The notes: generated by a model from the sequence alone, not told the origin. A stretch of DNA of 64,000 nucleotides from Chromera velia (GCA_018398765.1 JAHBMJ010003524.1:25691-89690); one strand, 5' to 3'; shown: positions 9,459-22,407, counted from the first letter of the stretch. Made by a program: numbers and translations.

Positions 9459-11834
9459 TTACACAATCTCAAACACGAACTCCAATCAGACTCCCCAACC
9501 CATGCAGGAAATACGCACGCGACCAGCCCGACCGACCATCGTTCAGGGGCCCCTCCTTCTCGCCAGTGGAAACTTTGAGCAGCAAAATTTTTGGTTTGCA
9601 TCGAAGTGGATTCGTGATTATCGAGGTGCTTGTCAAACGTGTCTTTTTTGAACCCACAAGCCTCATCGCTGTCGTTCATTTTCCCCCTCTTCGTGCATTC
9701 CTTCGGTGAGACGTCCAAAGACACAGCCGGCCCCGCCCCTTGGCCGAAGCACAAATCAATCATCCAGTCCCAGGTGGTGTGTCCTACTGCCTGACCTTTC
9801 AAACCGAGCTTTTCATTCACGCTCTTCACCTCACCACATGTTTTTTCAAGCTCTCTATCCATTCCTCTGAACACAAACTTCTGGCTTTTGTTTTCCTTCA
9901 ATCTCTTTGGCAGACGACCCAGCCCCCTCCACCATGTCACACCGTTCGCATGACTCTGATAATGGTCCTTTCCATTTGTTGCCAATGGCCAGGGTTTAGA
10001 GGGACAAGTCATTTTGGCCCTGGCCAGCATAGTTCTGAGTGCCAAGTCGTCACGTTGAAGGATCCACGCGACAGCTGCTTCTTGAAGTCGTTCTTCGAGT
10101 TCGTCTATTTGATCCTCTAATTCTTCTTCTTTGCTTTCGTCGCCTTCATCTGACGCCGCTACCCATTCCATTCTCTTCTTCTTCAACTTATCCGACAGTT
10201 GGGTGATCTCCTGCATTCCGTCGTCCCCCGCAGCTTGGATCACATAGTCCATTCCGCAGTCAAACATGCGCTCGTAATGCGCGTTTGCGACTCTATTGAT
10301 GATCGAGATCGCCCCCTTTTGCCTCTTCTCGAGGGTGTCGAAAGAACGGTTCTCACAGGCGCGGGCCAGAGCCTTGTCCGCAATTGCAGGGGAGAGCCCT
10401 CCGTGGGCAAACAGGACTCCCGACTTGGACACGAACACCACGGGCCTCTCACGAAGCCATGCCACCACCTCTGCTGTCTTGCCCACACCCAACGCACCTG
10501 CATTGTTCCAGACAAAAAAGAATGTGCGCACAGGGATTGGAACCTCCATTCTCATTTTGTGTGTGAAGACGACATGACACACATTTGTTGGCATGAGTGC
10601 CTGCAAAGAAATACGCACGCACTCGGAGGGAGGAAGAGAGGTGGAGAAGGAACTCAGATGCAAAGACAGAAAAACAGATTCAGAGAGAAAAAGTGATGTA
10701 GTCACAAGCACATAACGATGCACAGCCAACCATCCAGATACACGCGCTGACTAACCCTTTGTCCTCTCCCTCAATGGCCAGTCGTCTTTGTCAGCGCTCA
10801 CGCCCGCGTTCCTGTCTGGTGAGAGGAGGAGAATGAACTCCTCATGGTTGCCCAGCATGGGAATCAGTTTGTCCTCCCATCCCCTCTGGAGTCTCATCAA
10901 CGTCTCGATGATCGTCAGACCTCTCTCACCTCTGATGAGCACACACGCACGCACACAGACACCCACACACACGCACACACACACACACACACACACGCAC
11001 GCACGCACGCACACACACACACACACACACACGCACGGATGAGAACGACAGTCTACAAGGCGAAGACGGAGAAGTCAAAGGGAGGATTCACCTGTATAAG
11101 ATAGTTCTGAGCAATTTTCATCATGTTGAAAACTCAAAAGGTGTGCTCCTCGTTCTGTGTTTATATATTCTCCTAGCTCCCCGTCGGACTCCCTCCGCCG
11201 CAGTTTTTGCACGAATGTTTATATACATTTTTCTGTTATTTACTTTTTCTTCCGCCTTTGCTCCTTTCCCTCCTTCTGAGGCTGCTTGCCCTCCCTCGCT
11301 CTCATTTGAGACATCCTTGCTGTCTCCTTCTCTCCCACCCCTCTCTGCATGTGAACGCTTCCTCTTTCTTTCAATGCTTTGCGAAGTCAGGGTGATCGGA
11401 ATTCTATAAAGATACCTTTCCTCGACAAGCAAATTGTCCTAAGTAAGCACCTCATCGGCTCGCGTTTTGGCATGAGGCTTTTCAAAGCGAGTAGATGGAT
11501 GTTCAGTGCTTCCTGTCGGCATGCACATCCTGATGCATACATGCATGTGCATACATATATATAAAAATGTGTGAATGGATCATGCACACCGGTCCGACCT
11601 GTCAACATAGTCTCCGGTGAGTACAATCTCAAAGTCCTCCTCCTTGGCTCCTTCCTTCCACTGAATTTCCGCTTTCTTATCCAGCGTAAACTTGCCGGTC
11701 GTGAGGAGCGACTGGTAGAAAAAAGATTCGTCGCCATGAAAATCCCCCAAGCCGAAAACTTCATACCCGGCTGCCGCAACGCAACTCAGGCACAGCACCA
11801 CCAACGCAGTCAAGACAGACAGAGAGAGAGCCAT
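8856..11834 (-). CDS. Shewanella-like (SLP) PPP-family metallophosphatase with signal peptide
   Basis: Exons on the minus strand: 11834-11599, 10931-10756, 10497 to about 9475-9530, and 9003-8856. The start gives a hydrophobic signal peptide (MALSLSVLTALVVLCLSCVA). PPP metal-binding motifs follow in order: GDFHG (30-34), GDYVDRG (74-80, rebuilt exactly across intron 1), GNHE (106-109), HGGLSP (169-174) and GHT (near 375). NGVTWWRG resembles the G-P-L-W-Y-R block of bacterial-like SLP phosphatases. A charged coiled coil of roughly 40 residues is inserted after the HGG motif. The family removes phosphate from Ser, Thr or Tyr and in apicomplexans acts in the secretory system; ER or secretory location is inferred here. 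The final donor is uncertain: an end at the GTAAGT near 9475 would need a different frame in the last exon than the acidic one stopping at 8856. An in-frame upstream ATG exists at 11891. Confidence 0.82.
9172..9470. repeat. Compound (CA)n/(CT)n/(CACG)n microsatellite
   Basis: Long AC, CT and CACG runs in the last intron of the phosphatase gene, directly next to the probable donor of exon 3. Frames through this tract are artefacts. Confidence 0.9.
10940..11038. repeat. (CA)n/(CACG)n microsatellite
   Basis: Alternating CA and CACG runs in intron 1 of the phosphatase gene. On the coding strand this is a (TG)n tract lying just upstream of the 3' splice site at 10932. Confidence 0.9.
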
Positions 11835-12523
11835 CTTCTTCTGCTGGAGTCTTGAATGACTGAGAAGGGACTCGATCATAACATGACCCACAGGGGGTCT
11901 TAGTACTAAGGTGCCGTCTCTCGAGCCGAAGTACCTTTTACCTGTGAAATTCGGAATATGTATGTTCCGGGAACCGGATTTGGGGGTGCTGGTGAAAGGT
12001 CAAACCTCCATTCCGTGATTGCATCAAGCTGCAGGTTCTTGATTGCAGATTTTTCAATTGGCGCATGAGGTATAAATGCATGTCTTGCAGATCGAATTAA
12101 GTCGATCTAGCTGAAGAATGCTGAAGAGATCCTTTTTATATTGCGCATGATATCCTTTTTTTTAAAAAAAAATCTGTATATATGCGTGCATGCCTGCACG
12201 CGCGCGCGCTTTGCGCCCATGCACAGACACGACGGGACTGCACCATGGAATTAATTGACTTAACTGCAGTGATCGATCAACCGAAGCGCAATTAATTGAG
12301 CGCATCATTCAAAGGAGACCGTTAGAAGAGCTTATATATACCTGTGCACCTTTTGAAGTTCAAGTCGTCTGATTGTGTTCTGGTGCGCAGCCTAAAAAGC
12401 TGGAAGCGCGAATTGCGAAACAGCTTTGCACAGAGACTGGGCTGAGATGCACATCCGTGGTCCGTCTACGTGCGTTTTCTGTCTCATGTCTGGAGACGGT
12501 TAACCCTTCCGAAAAACCAACTC
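11835..12523. promoter_or_regulatory. Divergent intergenic region, phosphatase and helical-repeat genes
   Basis: About 690 bp separate the two start codons of oppositely transcribed genes, so both promoters should lie here. TATA-like stretches occur at about 12175 (TGTATATATG) and 12332 (CTTATATATACC). These sites are candidates only. Confidence 0.4.
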
Positions 12524-14376
12524 ATGCGGCAAACTTCTATGCGACACTGCTTGTCCCGCTCCCCCCGCTCACCCTCTTGGTGTCTTTGTCCCCCATTTTC
12601 CGTCGTTCAGGCGCAAGCGGACAGGTTCGTGAACCGTCTCGACAGGGAGACGGGTGAAGTTACCGTCTCCTCCCGTCTCCCTCCTCTGTTCACAAATGTT
12701 CGTGCGCAGTCAAACCATTCCTCCTCGGCCTCCTCTTCCCAGCGGGATGGGTGGAAGGGCCCGCTGCACGTGAATTCGTTAACTTCGAGTTACTTTGACA
12801 GGAAGAAGACGAATAGGAGTGTGCCGTCGATAGTCCAAAAAAAGAGAGGGGGCCTTCCAGAAGCTCCCACTCGGGGCGTTCCCTTTCGACGTCTCGATCA
12901 GATGAGAGAAGAGTGGGAGGCCGAGAGGAAGCGAATGGAGTCCGTCAGCCAGTGGCACACAGAGAGAACAGACCACATCACGCGCCTCTCCGAAAAAGTC
13001 TCCAACCCTCCCGAAAGGGAAAACGAGAAGGAAAGAAGAGGAGACAGAGACATCCCTTCAGCCTCACCAAGCGCCTTTGCCTTCGCACCTGGCTTAGAGA
13101 CAGCACCGGCTCCTGTGCCATATGAGCATAGCATTGCTGCACACTCAGGCGGCGACTCGCACCACGACGATTTTCACTTAGGAGGCCGGGGCGAAAGTGG
13201 AGAAAAAGATGCTGCTGAGTCAAGAGCAGCAGAAGACTCAGAAGACAGAGCCTCCTCGACCGCCTCGCGTCTTCGTGCACGCGCGCGTCTCGAGCGATTC
13301 TCCGCATCTCCCTCTGAAACGTGGCGTCAGGGGTGGGATTTAGATTGGAGTGCGGAGGCAGGGGCGACAGGGGTGAGAGGAGGACCCGGGGGAATAGACA
13401 GAGACGGAGTTTTGAGATCCGACTTTGATGAGGGCGTATTGGCAGACGCTCGGTATGTGAAGGTCTTCTTGGAAGACTTGGACATGTGGAAACCCGTCAG
13501 GCTGTTGAACCCGTCACAGCTTTTCAGAGTGGTGGATCGTGAAGTGTCAGAACATAGAGAGAGAGGAAGAGAGCAGGGGGGGATGGAGAAAAGTGCTGTG
13601 GAAACAAAGCCGCAGCTTTGGTATGAGTTGATTGCACGCGGAGAGTTTATTTCAGGGAGTTTGAGCACGGGACAGTTGGTGGGGCTCATACGTCTGTTTG
13701 CAGAAGCGGGGGTGAAGGAGAAGAAGCTGTTTGAGAGATTCGCCCAGGAGATTTTGGTGCATGCGTGCGCGTTGCGGTCTGGGGATCTGCCGGTGATTGC
13801 GCGTGCGTATGCAATCGCGGGTATTCGGCATGAAGGTCTGATGAACGTTCTTTCGTTGACGCTGACGGAAATTGAGACAGAGAGACAGGGGGGGGAGGAG
13901 GCGGGGGACTCTCCGTCCCGGTCGGAGTCGCTGAGTCCACACGACGCGGCGGAGTTGTTGAGGGCATTTGCGGATTCAGACCTGAGAGCAACTGATGATC
14001 TTTATGCTGTCTGCTTTCGGCTTTTGTCTGAAGAGGTCCGTCGACAAGGGACTGTGGTGACCTCAGTGTCCGTCCAATTTTGCCCTCTCAGTCTCCGTCC
14101 TCCTTTCGGACTCACTCAGAGAGGCACACAATTTCGTTCCTTGCTTGAGTGCTTCTTTTTTTTTGCTTCATTTCATTCCATTGCTCAAGTGCTCATCCCT
14201 CTTTATTTTATGCCGTCAATGGGGTCTCTGCCTGTCAGAGGAGAAGTGTGTGAGTGAGAAGTGGAAAAGCACGAGAAAACCCCAGGAAGGATCGATGGGC
14301 ACCCCGAGTCTTTTCGTTCTATGTTTGCCTCCGTTTTGTGTTTGGCTGCGTGATTTGCAGGGCCTCTTTCCCTCCC

Positions 14377-14420
<44 letters not shown>

Positions 14421-17400
14421 TGTGTGCGTGTGTGTGTGTGTGTGTGTGTTCGTGTGTGAATGTGCGTACGTGTGTGTGTGTGTTTGCTGTCTTTGTGCAG
14501 TTGTCCGTTGAAGCAGGAAACATCATTGAAGGAACTGGGCCGGATGGGTCCCTCGGTGGATTTTTGTCTCTTCTCGCAGACCGCATGGACTTGTTCTTGA
14601 GGTGCGGCTGTCCAGTTCCCTCCTTCGCAGATGCATGGCTTGGGAGCCTCCTGCAGGTGAGTGGGAGGTTCTTGGGAAGAGAAACAAATGGAGATGCACG
14701 GAGACGTGAAGAAGAAAGAATTAACCGAGCAGAGCATTGTGCACACGTGGGGTATGCATCTCTACGCTTTGTTTCTCTGCTTCGTTTCGTCAATCCATTC
14801 TCTATTCGTTCTTCCTATCTGTCGATCCACCAAGTCGATTCTCCGTCTGTCCTTCTCTCTCTCTCTTTCTGCAGAGTGAGAGGGGGAGGTGCATGTCAGA
14901 AAGGGGGGGAGAGGGGGAGGTGCGGCTTCTGGAGTCGTTGTGCTCGATTGGGCTGCCTCGCTTGGCCGGTCTCCTTGTTGAGTCTTCAGCAGAGTCTGCG
15001 CGAGAGGAGGGGAAGGAGGAAGAGGAATCGTCGGACGAAGAAGAGGAACTGTGGGACGATACGAAGACGAAAAAGGAAGAATATGTGAGAAAAGCGAAAG
15101 CGCTGTCAAGAGATCTCCTCGTATGGTTTCAGGTGAGTGAGTACTGTATGTCCCTCTTTCAATGGGACTTGAGCGTTTCTCGTTCGTTCATGTGTCGGGA
15201 GGTTTTCTGAATGCCTGCTTACTGAACTCAAATGATTGCGTCCACTGAAAAAAAAAGATCTCGTTGTCGGGGTACAACAAGAACAACATCGATCCAGCGG
15301 TTGGTTGGTTTCTTTGGTGTGTCTCCTGCCTACCTGATTGCCTGCCTGCCTGGTTGGTTGGTTGGTTGCAGCACGTGGAATCGTGTGGGAGGGATTCGAG
15401 AGGGGGGATCTCGTTGCGCTCTGGTGTTTCTGGGGACATCAGAGAGGAAGATCGAGAAGTCTCTGAATGTTCGCATGCCCTTGCGCTGGCCTCTCTCCGA
15501 TTTGTTCGGACCTTCTCCTTCGCTGTGCCTGGCGGTCATGCATCGGAGGATGTTGGAGAGGACGACAACAGCGTTACTCAACAAATGGTATCTGATGCCC
15601 TTCTCGTTGCGGCAAGGAGGGTTCGTCGTGCCAGTCTGGCATTGGAGGGGAAAGAGAAAAGCTCAAGGGGGTGTTTGGAAAGGAAGAGGGAGAGCCTGGA
15701 GCTGTTGGAGGAAATTAGGAAAGTAATTTCTACAGTCCCGGGAGGAAATGGAGAGGAGGGGACGGGAGTTTGTGTTGGTCTGTTGGGGGCTTCTTGTGCA
15801 AGTGCCGTGCGAAATTTGGGGATTTCATCGGGGAGAAGTCTGCTGACACATGTGGAGATGGCAGTCGTGACGCGGGCTCTGCGAGAGGTTGCCGGCTTCC
15901 CTTTCAGGTGTCTAGAGGGGGGGTCTTGTCGAGTGGAGATTTTGAGGGGCATCGAGTCTCTGAGGGAAGCGGAGGGGAGCAAGGAGCTGGAAGGAGGATG
16001 GGGAAAGCCGTGGGTTGAGTGTCTGGTCTTGGGTTCGAATCTTTTATCAGAATTGAGCTTGATGGTCGGTGTGTGGGGGGGTCTCTGATGCACACCTAAT
16101 GAGTGATCTCCTCGGTCATCAACAGTATTTTATATGGTTCTCCGTGTATCATGCAACGTCTTTGGGGTGATTTGTGAGCGTCAGTACCGTTTTCGGGAAG
16201 TGAGTGGCAAAGAAAGCGTGAAGGGATTGCTGTATTTTTTCTACTTCACATGTCGCGTTTTTACGCATCTTGAGTTGCCCTTCTTCTCCTTAGAGCTGTC
16301 TAGAAATTTGAGGGCGGGCAAGCAGGGAAAGGGTTGATTGAGTCAATCAATTAAACAGAGGCCTGCGATATTCTCCCTCTGTGCAAATTACCTCTAATAG
16401 TCGGTCAGGGAGCAGAAAAGACAACCCTACTGTGTGTGGCCATTTTCTGCTCTTCCTTCCTTCTCTTCGACATATTGCAGGCGGAGAATAGAGCCCGAAG
16501 AGTGGTCCCGGAAAGCGACGTTACTTCTCTCATTGCGCCGGGAAAGGGCGCTTATTTACTCGATTTGGTGTCCCTCTCATCCTGCGTGGAGGAGGGGGCG
16601 TCTCTGTGGGCAGTCGCCACCCGTGTCTGCAAGGGCAGCGCAAGAGAGATCGAAATCGAGAGCCGCAGGGAGATGAAGGAGGGGGGCGGGCGGGTGGGGC
16701 CGAAAGGACGTCTTCAGTTTGTCCGATCGATGGCTGCATTGAAGAAGGCGGTGGTAATACAGGTGAGTTAGTAGGGGGGTTGGTGAGACAGACTCAAAGG
16801 TTGCATGGAGGGGGAAAAGGTGGCGGCTCGCTGGTTGGGGGGCTTTGTTGGCACTGCAGTGTGGTTCGGTATTCATCTGTCTTTCCTTCTTTCTGTCTGT
16901 CAATGATATGACCTGCGCCCCCTATAAATTGAATGGTCGATATCATGTGCTGGTGACCTCTCTCCGTCTGCCTTCAGCGCCTTTCTTGATCGTGGCATAA
17001 TCGCTTCGCACCGTTGTTTTTTCTCTCCACTTCTGCCCTCCCTTTATTTACTCACTCACTTACTCACTCACTTATTCTGTCACTCAGGAATTCAGCAATT
17101 GGACAAGATTAAGTCATGATGGACTGACTGCCTTGGTCTGTTGCAGAGACGGATGGCAAGTTCTGTTTCTTCGTTGAGTGAGACCACAGGTGGGGGGCCT
17201 GCTGCTGCTGCTGCTGTGCGGGAGGGAGAAGCTGTTCCAATTCTTTTTATTTTATTATGTTGTGGAATTTGGTGTCCTTCATGCCATGGTGTAGACACGG
17301 TATTGGTGCGACAGTGCGACACCGTCTGTGTGTCTCTGGCTGCATCCTTCAATGTGAACCCATGAGTGAGTGAGTGAGTGAGTTAGTTAGTTAGTGAGTG

Positions 17401-20400
17401 AGTGAGTGAGTTAGTGAGTGAGTGAGTGAGTGAGTGAGTTGGTCTCCGGTTGTCCCTCTCTCTTTCTCCGCGTGCATGCGCGCGCGTATGTGTGTTTGTG
17501 CAGGTTCGTGCATAAAGCAGTCCATGAGTAATTGCATGCGCGAAAAGAAGGAGAACGAATCAGTCCGAAGCTTCTCTTGTCAAATCAAGCCCCCATGGTT
17601 CATCTCTGTTTTCAAAATGGAAAGACGGCCGGAACGATGGTTTTTCGTCCTTCCATTCTTGTCCGTATCCTTTCTGCCTGCCTGCCTCTGCAGGCTCAGC
17701 GGTTCGATCGGCTTCTGAGGCTGTCCTTGAAGACGAGGAGGAGGCGATGAGACCAGGTACGTTTGTTATTCGTTCGTCATCGTGGGGGAGTCTGTCGACG
17801 GATAAAAAAATGTGTGTGAGAGCGTGAGAGAGACGTGTGCCTCGCCGGCAAGAGAAGTTTGCGGTCAAGGGGATGGAAAAGATCCGGAGGGATTTTGTGC
17901 CTGTAAAGGGAGGGAAGAAGGGAGAGAGGAGAAGAGGAGAGTCGGCAAGGAGTCAGACAGAAGGACTTAAGAGCAATAGAGTGAGGACAAGACGCGGTCA
18001 CCCGCCCACACAGAAAGACCCAATCACATCGACATGGAGAAAGAAAGAAAGAAAGAAAGGAAGGAAGGAAGAAAGGAAGAAAGAAAGAAAGAAAGAAAGA
18101 GACATGACCTACGTGTCACACCTGTCGTCCCTCGTTCTCTTTTAGCAATTCCTTCCGCGCATTCTCTTTCCTTTTGTATTTTTTTCTCTCTCCCTCTCTC
18201 TTTTGTGCTCCTTATCTCTAGCTGCCATCTGTTCCTGTTCTTCTCTTCTCCGACTGAGCATTGGATTGACGCGTGACTGGATTGGGGCAAGGTTAGCTGG
18301 CTTCCTTTTTGTTGCCTTCCGTTCAACCCGTCCCGCCTGCTGTTTGCATCTCTCTTTTCCACACACTTTGTTTTTGGAAAAGATCTGCATGGGTATGTAT
18401 GTGTTTCGTGTGTATGTGTGTAAATGTTTGAGTCTGTGTGCGTTGCCCTTTTTGGCTCTTTGCAGCTGACCTTTTTCGTGCTCAGGCAGCGACTCTGATT
18501 GCTTCGGCACGAGTGTTGAGTTGTGCGAAAAGCCCCCTGCCTCGTGGCTTGGTCGGTCGGTCGGTTTTCTTCTGTTTCTGTCATACAGTGAGACCCATCC
18601 AAGCCGATGCAATTGCCTCTCATTTACCCTTCCCTAACCACTTTTTCCACTGGATTGGCGCCCTTCTTCGTCTTCTACTTGCCTGTCTTGCATTCGGTGT
18701 CCGTTCCTTTATTTCCGCTTCTTCTTTCTTTTCTTGATCGTCTCACTCTCTGATTCAGTACTCGTGTCATTTGACGAAGTCGCATGCATTCTTTTTTGGA
18801 TTTCTTTGTGCGTTCTTTCTTGTAGCTTCTGTAGGCAGGGGAGCAGAAGAGTTGGCCTTTGCGCACGAGACATGATGAACCAACTTTCATTCGGGTGCTC
18901 AGGCTTTTCCTCTTCTCAAAGTCTGCTCCTCAGCCTATGTGTGTTATTCCTGTTTCCGCTGTCCCTGATTCTCATACTCTCTCCTATGTACCTGCAGGGC
19001 CTTCTCTCTCCTCAAATGCCAAGCCGTGAGATGCAAACATGCCTGGTGAGTTGTTCTCCATCAACATGCACATAAAGCCACTTTCTTTCTTTTGTTTGTG
19101 TGTGTGTGTGTGTGTGTGAGTGCGTGTGTGTGCGAGTGCTCGCTCCCCTGCCGGTCTGTGTGACTGTCTCCCTACCCGCCTGTCGCCGATCTGTTTGACA
19201 TGAAAAGACCTGAAAAGAAGGCTCGACCTGTCCCTTCTGCTGTCTGCCATCCTTCTTCCTCTTCTTCTTCTTTCTATCTGTCTATCCTCATATGCGTATG
19301 TTTGTGTGTGTGCATGCGTGCGTGCTCGCGCATCTGTCTGTTGTGGGTCTAGCTGTCTGTTTGGCTGACTTTGAATTCTGTGTATGCCTCTCGGTCTGTC
19401 GTGTCTGTCTGTGTGTTTTTGTGGTTGTTCAAAGAAGGACGAAAGAGACTGTTGCCAACACAGCTAGGAAGGTGTCAGAAAACTGGGATTGAAGGGACAA
19501 AAGAAAAGAACAGAAAGGAGCGGAGCCGTGTCGTATGCATTTCTTTCTTTCTTTCACTCTGCGGGCGCGCCACCGAATTAACTCCTCGCTCAGAAAGAAC
19601 TCTATGCAGGGGTGTCTGCCTGGACATTACGTGTCCATCCGGCTTGTGTCCATCGTGGCTCTGTGTGTGTGTGTGTGTGTGTGTTTGTTTCTGTGTGATT
19701 GCCCATGCCTCTAGCTGTCTTTGTTTCTGGGCATGCTGAAGATACAAGGAGGGCTTCCCTGTTTGCGTACACGCATGCAGGTGGAAGATTTGTGGGGAGG
19801 GGCTGGAGAACTCCCCAATGGTCAGTCGTCTGAAGGAGGAAATGCCATTCATTTGTTGTAAAATGGCTCTGGTGCTTTCACAATGATCAAAAGGGTCCAT
19901 CGAGGATGAGCACTTCTCCGACTGTGAATCAGTCCGAGCCAGGCCAGGAGACGGTGAAGGACGAACGTGAGAAAGGGCGCAGATGCCAGAGAACGAGAGT
20001 TGTCGTAGTAGAACCAAAGTGGAAAATTCAGCATTTCCCCTGTTGAGGAGAAGAACCGTGGTGAGACTGTGAAAAGGACAGAAAGGCGGGGAAGATGTCG
20101 CAGCAACAGATCAAACTAGAGTCTCAAGGAAAAGCTCCTCATATTTATTTCTCTGCCTGTATTCACTTTTTTTGTGCAAGTCGCACGTCGACTCACAATC
20201 ACCGCAAGTCGAGGCATACATTCACTCTTTTGCTTCCTTCTTTGCCTCCGTCTGTCTGTGCAGATCTTCTTCTGTCCGCTGCAGAGGCCGCAGAGATCTT
20301 CGCAAGGGAAGGGACAAGGACTGTATCTGCTGCTGCAAATGCGGAGGCGCTGAAGACGAGGTCCGGGTCTCAGGCGGCGTCACAGACTCATAGTGAAGAG

Positions 20401-21863
20401 CCGAAGACTGGCAGTGAGGGGGTAGGTGATTCCAAACGGACGTCAGAACAGCAGCATGCCTCCGTGAGCTCCCTGACTGACAGGGCTGTGACCAGGGGGT
20501 GTCTTGATAATGATTCAGGAACAGTGAGAGGAGGAGACTTGAAAAGGGAGGAACGGGAGGAATGTGAAGAAGAAGGGGAGACGAGAGACGCCTCTCCCTC
20601 CTGGCTGTCTCTTCTCGAACATTTGGGTCAGTCGGTGAATGAATACGTTGCATCGTCGGTCGGTTGGTTGGTGAGTGGTTAGTTCGTTGGTTCGGTGGTT
20701 GCGGGGTATTCGAGGGAGTAGAGATGGGGGCTTGGGGCATAAAATGGAGGTCACTAGGTGGACGGACTGAAGTGCTTGGGGGTGTTACGCGACTGAAGAG
20801 AAGAAGATTCATTCCGATAGCGCTTCTGATTTTGTGCATGTATTTGTGATGCTGGGTTTGTGTGTGCGTCTGTGTGCGAGAGAGATAGAGAGAGCGTCTG
20901 CGTATCTCAATCGGTCTCTGTATGAGCGTGGGGGGAGGGGGTGTCTATGTGCCACTTAGCTGCATGATTGTCGTTTTGCTGACCCAAAGTGTCTTGCTTC
21001 AGGGTTTTTCGTGAAGTCCTTTTCTCTCGTTCTTCTGACGCATGGTTGGATTCGTTCAGAAGTCTGAAATAGTCACCAAGTCACCAAGTCCAGGAGGATT
21101 CTGTCGATATCATTGAATCTGTGTGTTCTGTTTCTCTCCCCTTCTGCTTTCTGTCTCTAGTTGGATGGGTGAGCGTCCTCTCATTCTTCTATCTTACCTA
21201 CGCGCTTTCAGATCCCTCCACCCACCTTTTTCTGCGGGAACAGCTCTTTCCTTACCCATCGCTGTTGTGGGGGGCTCTCTCTTCCCCTCAGGACTATTGA
21301 GGATTGTCTCACGAGAGAAAACAGCATGCAACGCTAGTGAGAACTTTTGTGTCTTCCCACCTCCATCTGCAGTAGGGGAGGCAGAGGCGCGCTTGGCCTC
21401 GGAGAGCGACGAGAAGGCGCTCCTGGGAGATGAGATGGCAGCACTTGCCGTGAAACGGGTAAGCGAGAGAAAGGTTGTCTGTCGACTGAGAGGAACGATC
21501 GATAGGTTTTTGACTGTGTGTCTACCAAATTGCGTTCATTCAATGGGATATTTCGTGCAAGTCGGGAAGCTGTGCCCTCATGTACAAAACAAAGAATGGA
21601 TTATACAAGACTCGTGTAACAAGAGCCATTAATTACGTGGTACAAGCTATAGGTCTGAGAAGCATGTTGTGGAGTATGAAGTATTTCATCTGTGGTTTCG
21701 ATGAGGCTGGTTGTTTTCGTCCCTCTGTTCCCTGGTGGCAGAAAGTGCTTGTGTTTATTCCTTGTTTTGATGCATGCAGGGTCACTTTGTATGTCCCGGA
21801 CGTACAGTCAGGCTTCGAGTGGCTTTGGACGATCTCATTCAGTCACGGTTTCCCGTGTCATAA
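12524..21863 (+). CDS. Helical-repeat (HPR/OPR-like) protein, probably organellar
   Basis: Thirteen exons were placed: 12524-14056, 14501-14656, 14875-15132, 15372-16064, 16481-16762, 17147-17189, 17694-17756, 18466-18551, 18998-19045, 19781-19820, 20264-20670, about 21375-21458 and 21780-21863 (stop TAA), giving about 1,260 residues. Phases agree except at exon 11 to 12, where a small exon or other donor is missing; the donor of exon 1 is also unsure. The N-terminus is Arg/Ser-rich and lacks acids (MRQTSMRHCLSRSPRSPSWC), like a mitochondrial transit peptide. Residues about 310-511 carry degenerate helical repeats such as LSTGQLVGLIRLFAEAG and LSPHDAAELLRAFADSDLRA. These fit the repeat style of heptatricopeptide and RAP-type organellar RNA-binding proteins, which are expanded in alveolates. 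No RAP domain was found at the C-terminus. The organelle RNA role is inferred. Confidence 0.65.
14383..14485 (+). repeat. (CT)n-(GT)n microsatellite
   Basis: CT run then GT run in intron 1 of the helical-repeat gene, ending 15 bp before the acceptor at 14500. Confidence 0.9.
17364..17442 (+). repeat. (GTGA)n microsatellite
   Basis: GTGA and GTTA units in the intron between exons 6 and 7 of the helical-repeat gene, creating many decoy GTGAGT donors. Confidence 0.9.
18034..18102 (+). repeat. (GAAA/GGAA)n purine tract
   Basis: Purine-only repeat in the intron upstream of exon 18466-18551. Confidence 0.85.
19095..19137 (+). repeat. (GT)n microsatellite
   Basis: TG repeat in the intron after exon 18998-19045. 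A similar run lies at 19661-19684. Confidence 0.85.
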
Positions 21864-22407
21864 TTTATGTAGATCATAACATTAATCTTCAAAGTCTTCA
21901 AAAAGTTCAAGTTTTAAATCTTAGTTTCAATCATAGACTGAAAGTTGTTTGTGAAACGTAATCCAATCGATAAACACTTGGTCGTTGTAAATAATTGAAT
22001 GTAGATCGAACTCGGACCGTAGCTTAGACCCGGTAAGCATATACCTGTAATGATTCTGAGCTATAAAAATCTAGCTGTAAACTTGAATGCTTTAAAAAAA
22101 AATATTTAGAGTTAGATCGAGTGTACAAGCCACTCATTTGAAAGCCCTCTTTTTTAAATGTTTAGAAGACATATAGTCACGTATTATAGTGAATTGAAAG
22201 TAAAGAATATTTTGTTTGGTAAAAGTTATTTAAAGTTCAATTGAAACTTCTTTTTAAATTTTTTTTAAGTTAATGATTTTAACTATGGCAACTTTAAAAT
22301 TTTATTACACTTTGCCCCTAGCTTGGCCCATTTTGCAGTCTAGAGTATGATAAAAAAACGTAGGTCACTTTTAAAGTCACATAACTTCAAACTAATTCTG
22401 AGTTTCC
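21864..22407. other. AT-rich convergent intergenic DNA
   Basis: Between the stop codons of two convergent genes. AT-rich with poly-A and poly-T runs, probably 3' untranslated regions and terminators of both. No gene seen. Confidence 0.6.

Noticed and set aside
9117-9651. His/Thr-rich frames such as those through the (CA)n tract
   Set aside because: Translation of (CA)n and (CT)n microsatellites inside an intron of the phosphatase gene.
12470-12523. Upstream extension of the helical-repeat protein
   Set aside because: The longer frame starts at GTG. The first ATG at 12524 gives a plausible transit peptide, so that start was used.
17504-17693. Extra exon in the helical-repeat gene (frame with GSCIKQSMSN)
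   Set aside because: It has an acceptor but no good donor in the needed phase. Joining 17189 directly to 17694 keeps the frame and gives a better peptide.
21780-21863. RAP domain at the end of the helical-repeat protein
   Set aside because: The last exon (GHFVCPGRTVRLRVALDD) lacks the RAP pattern.
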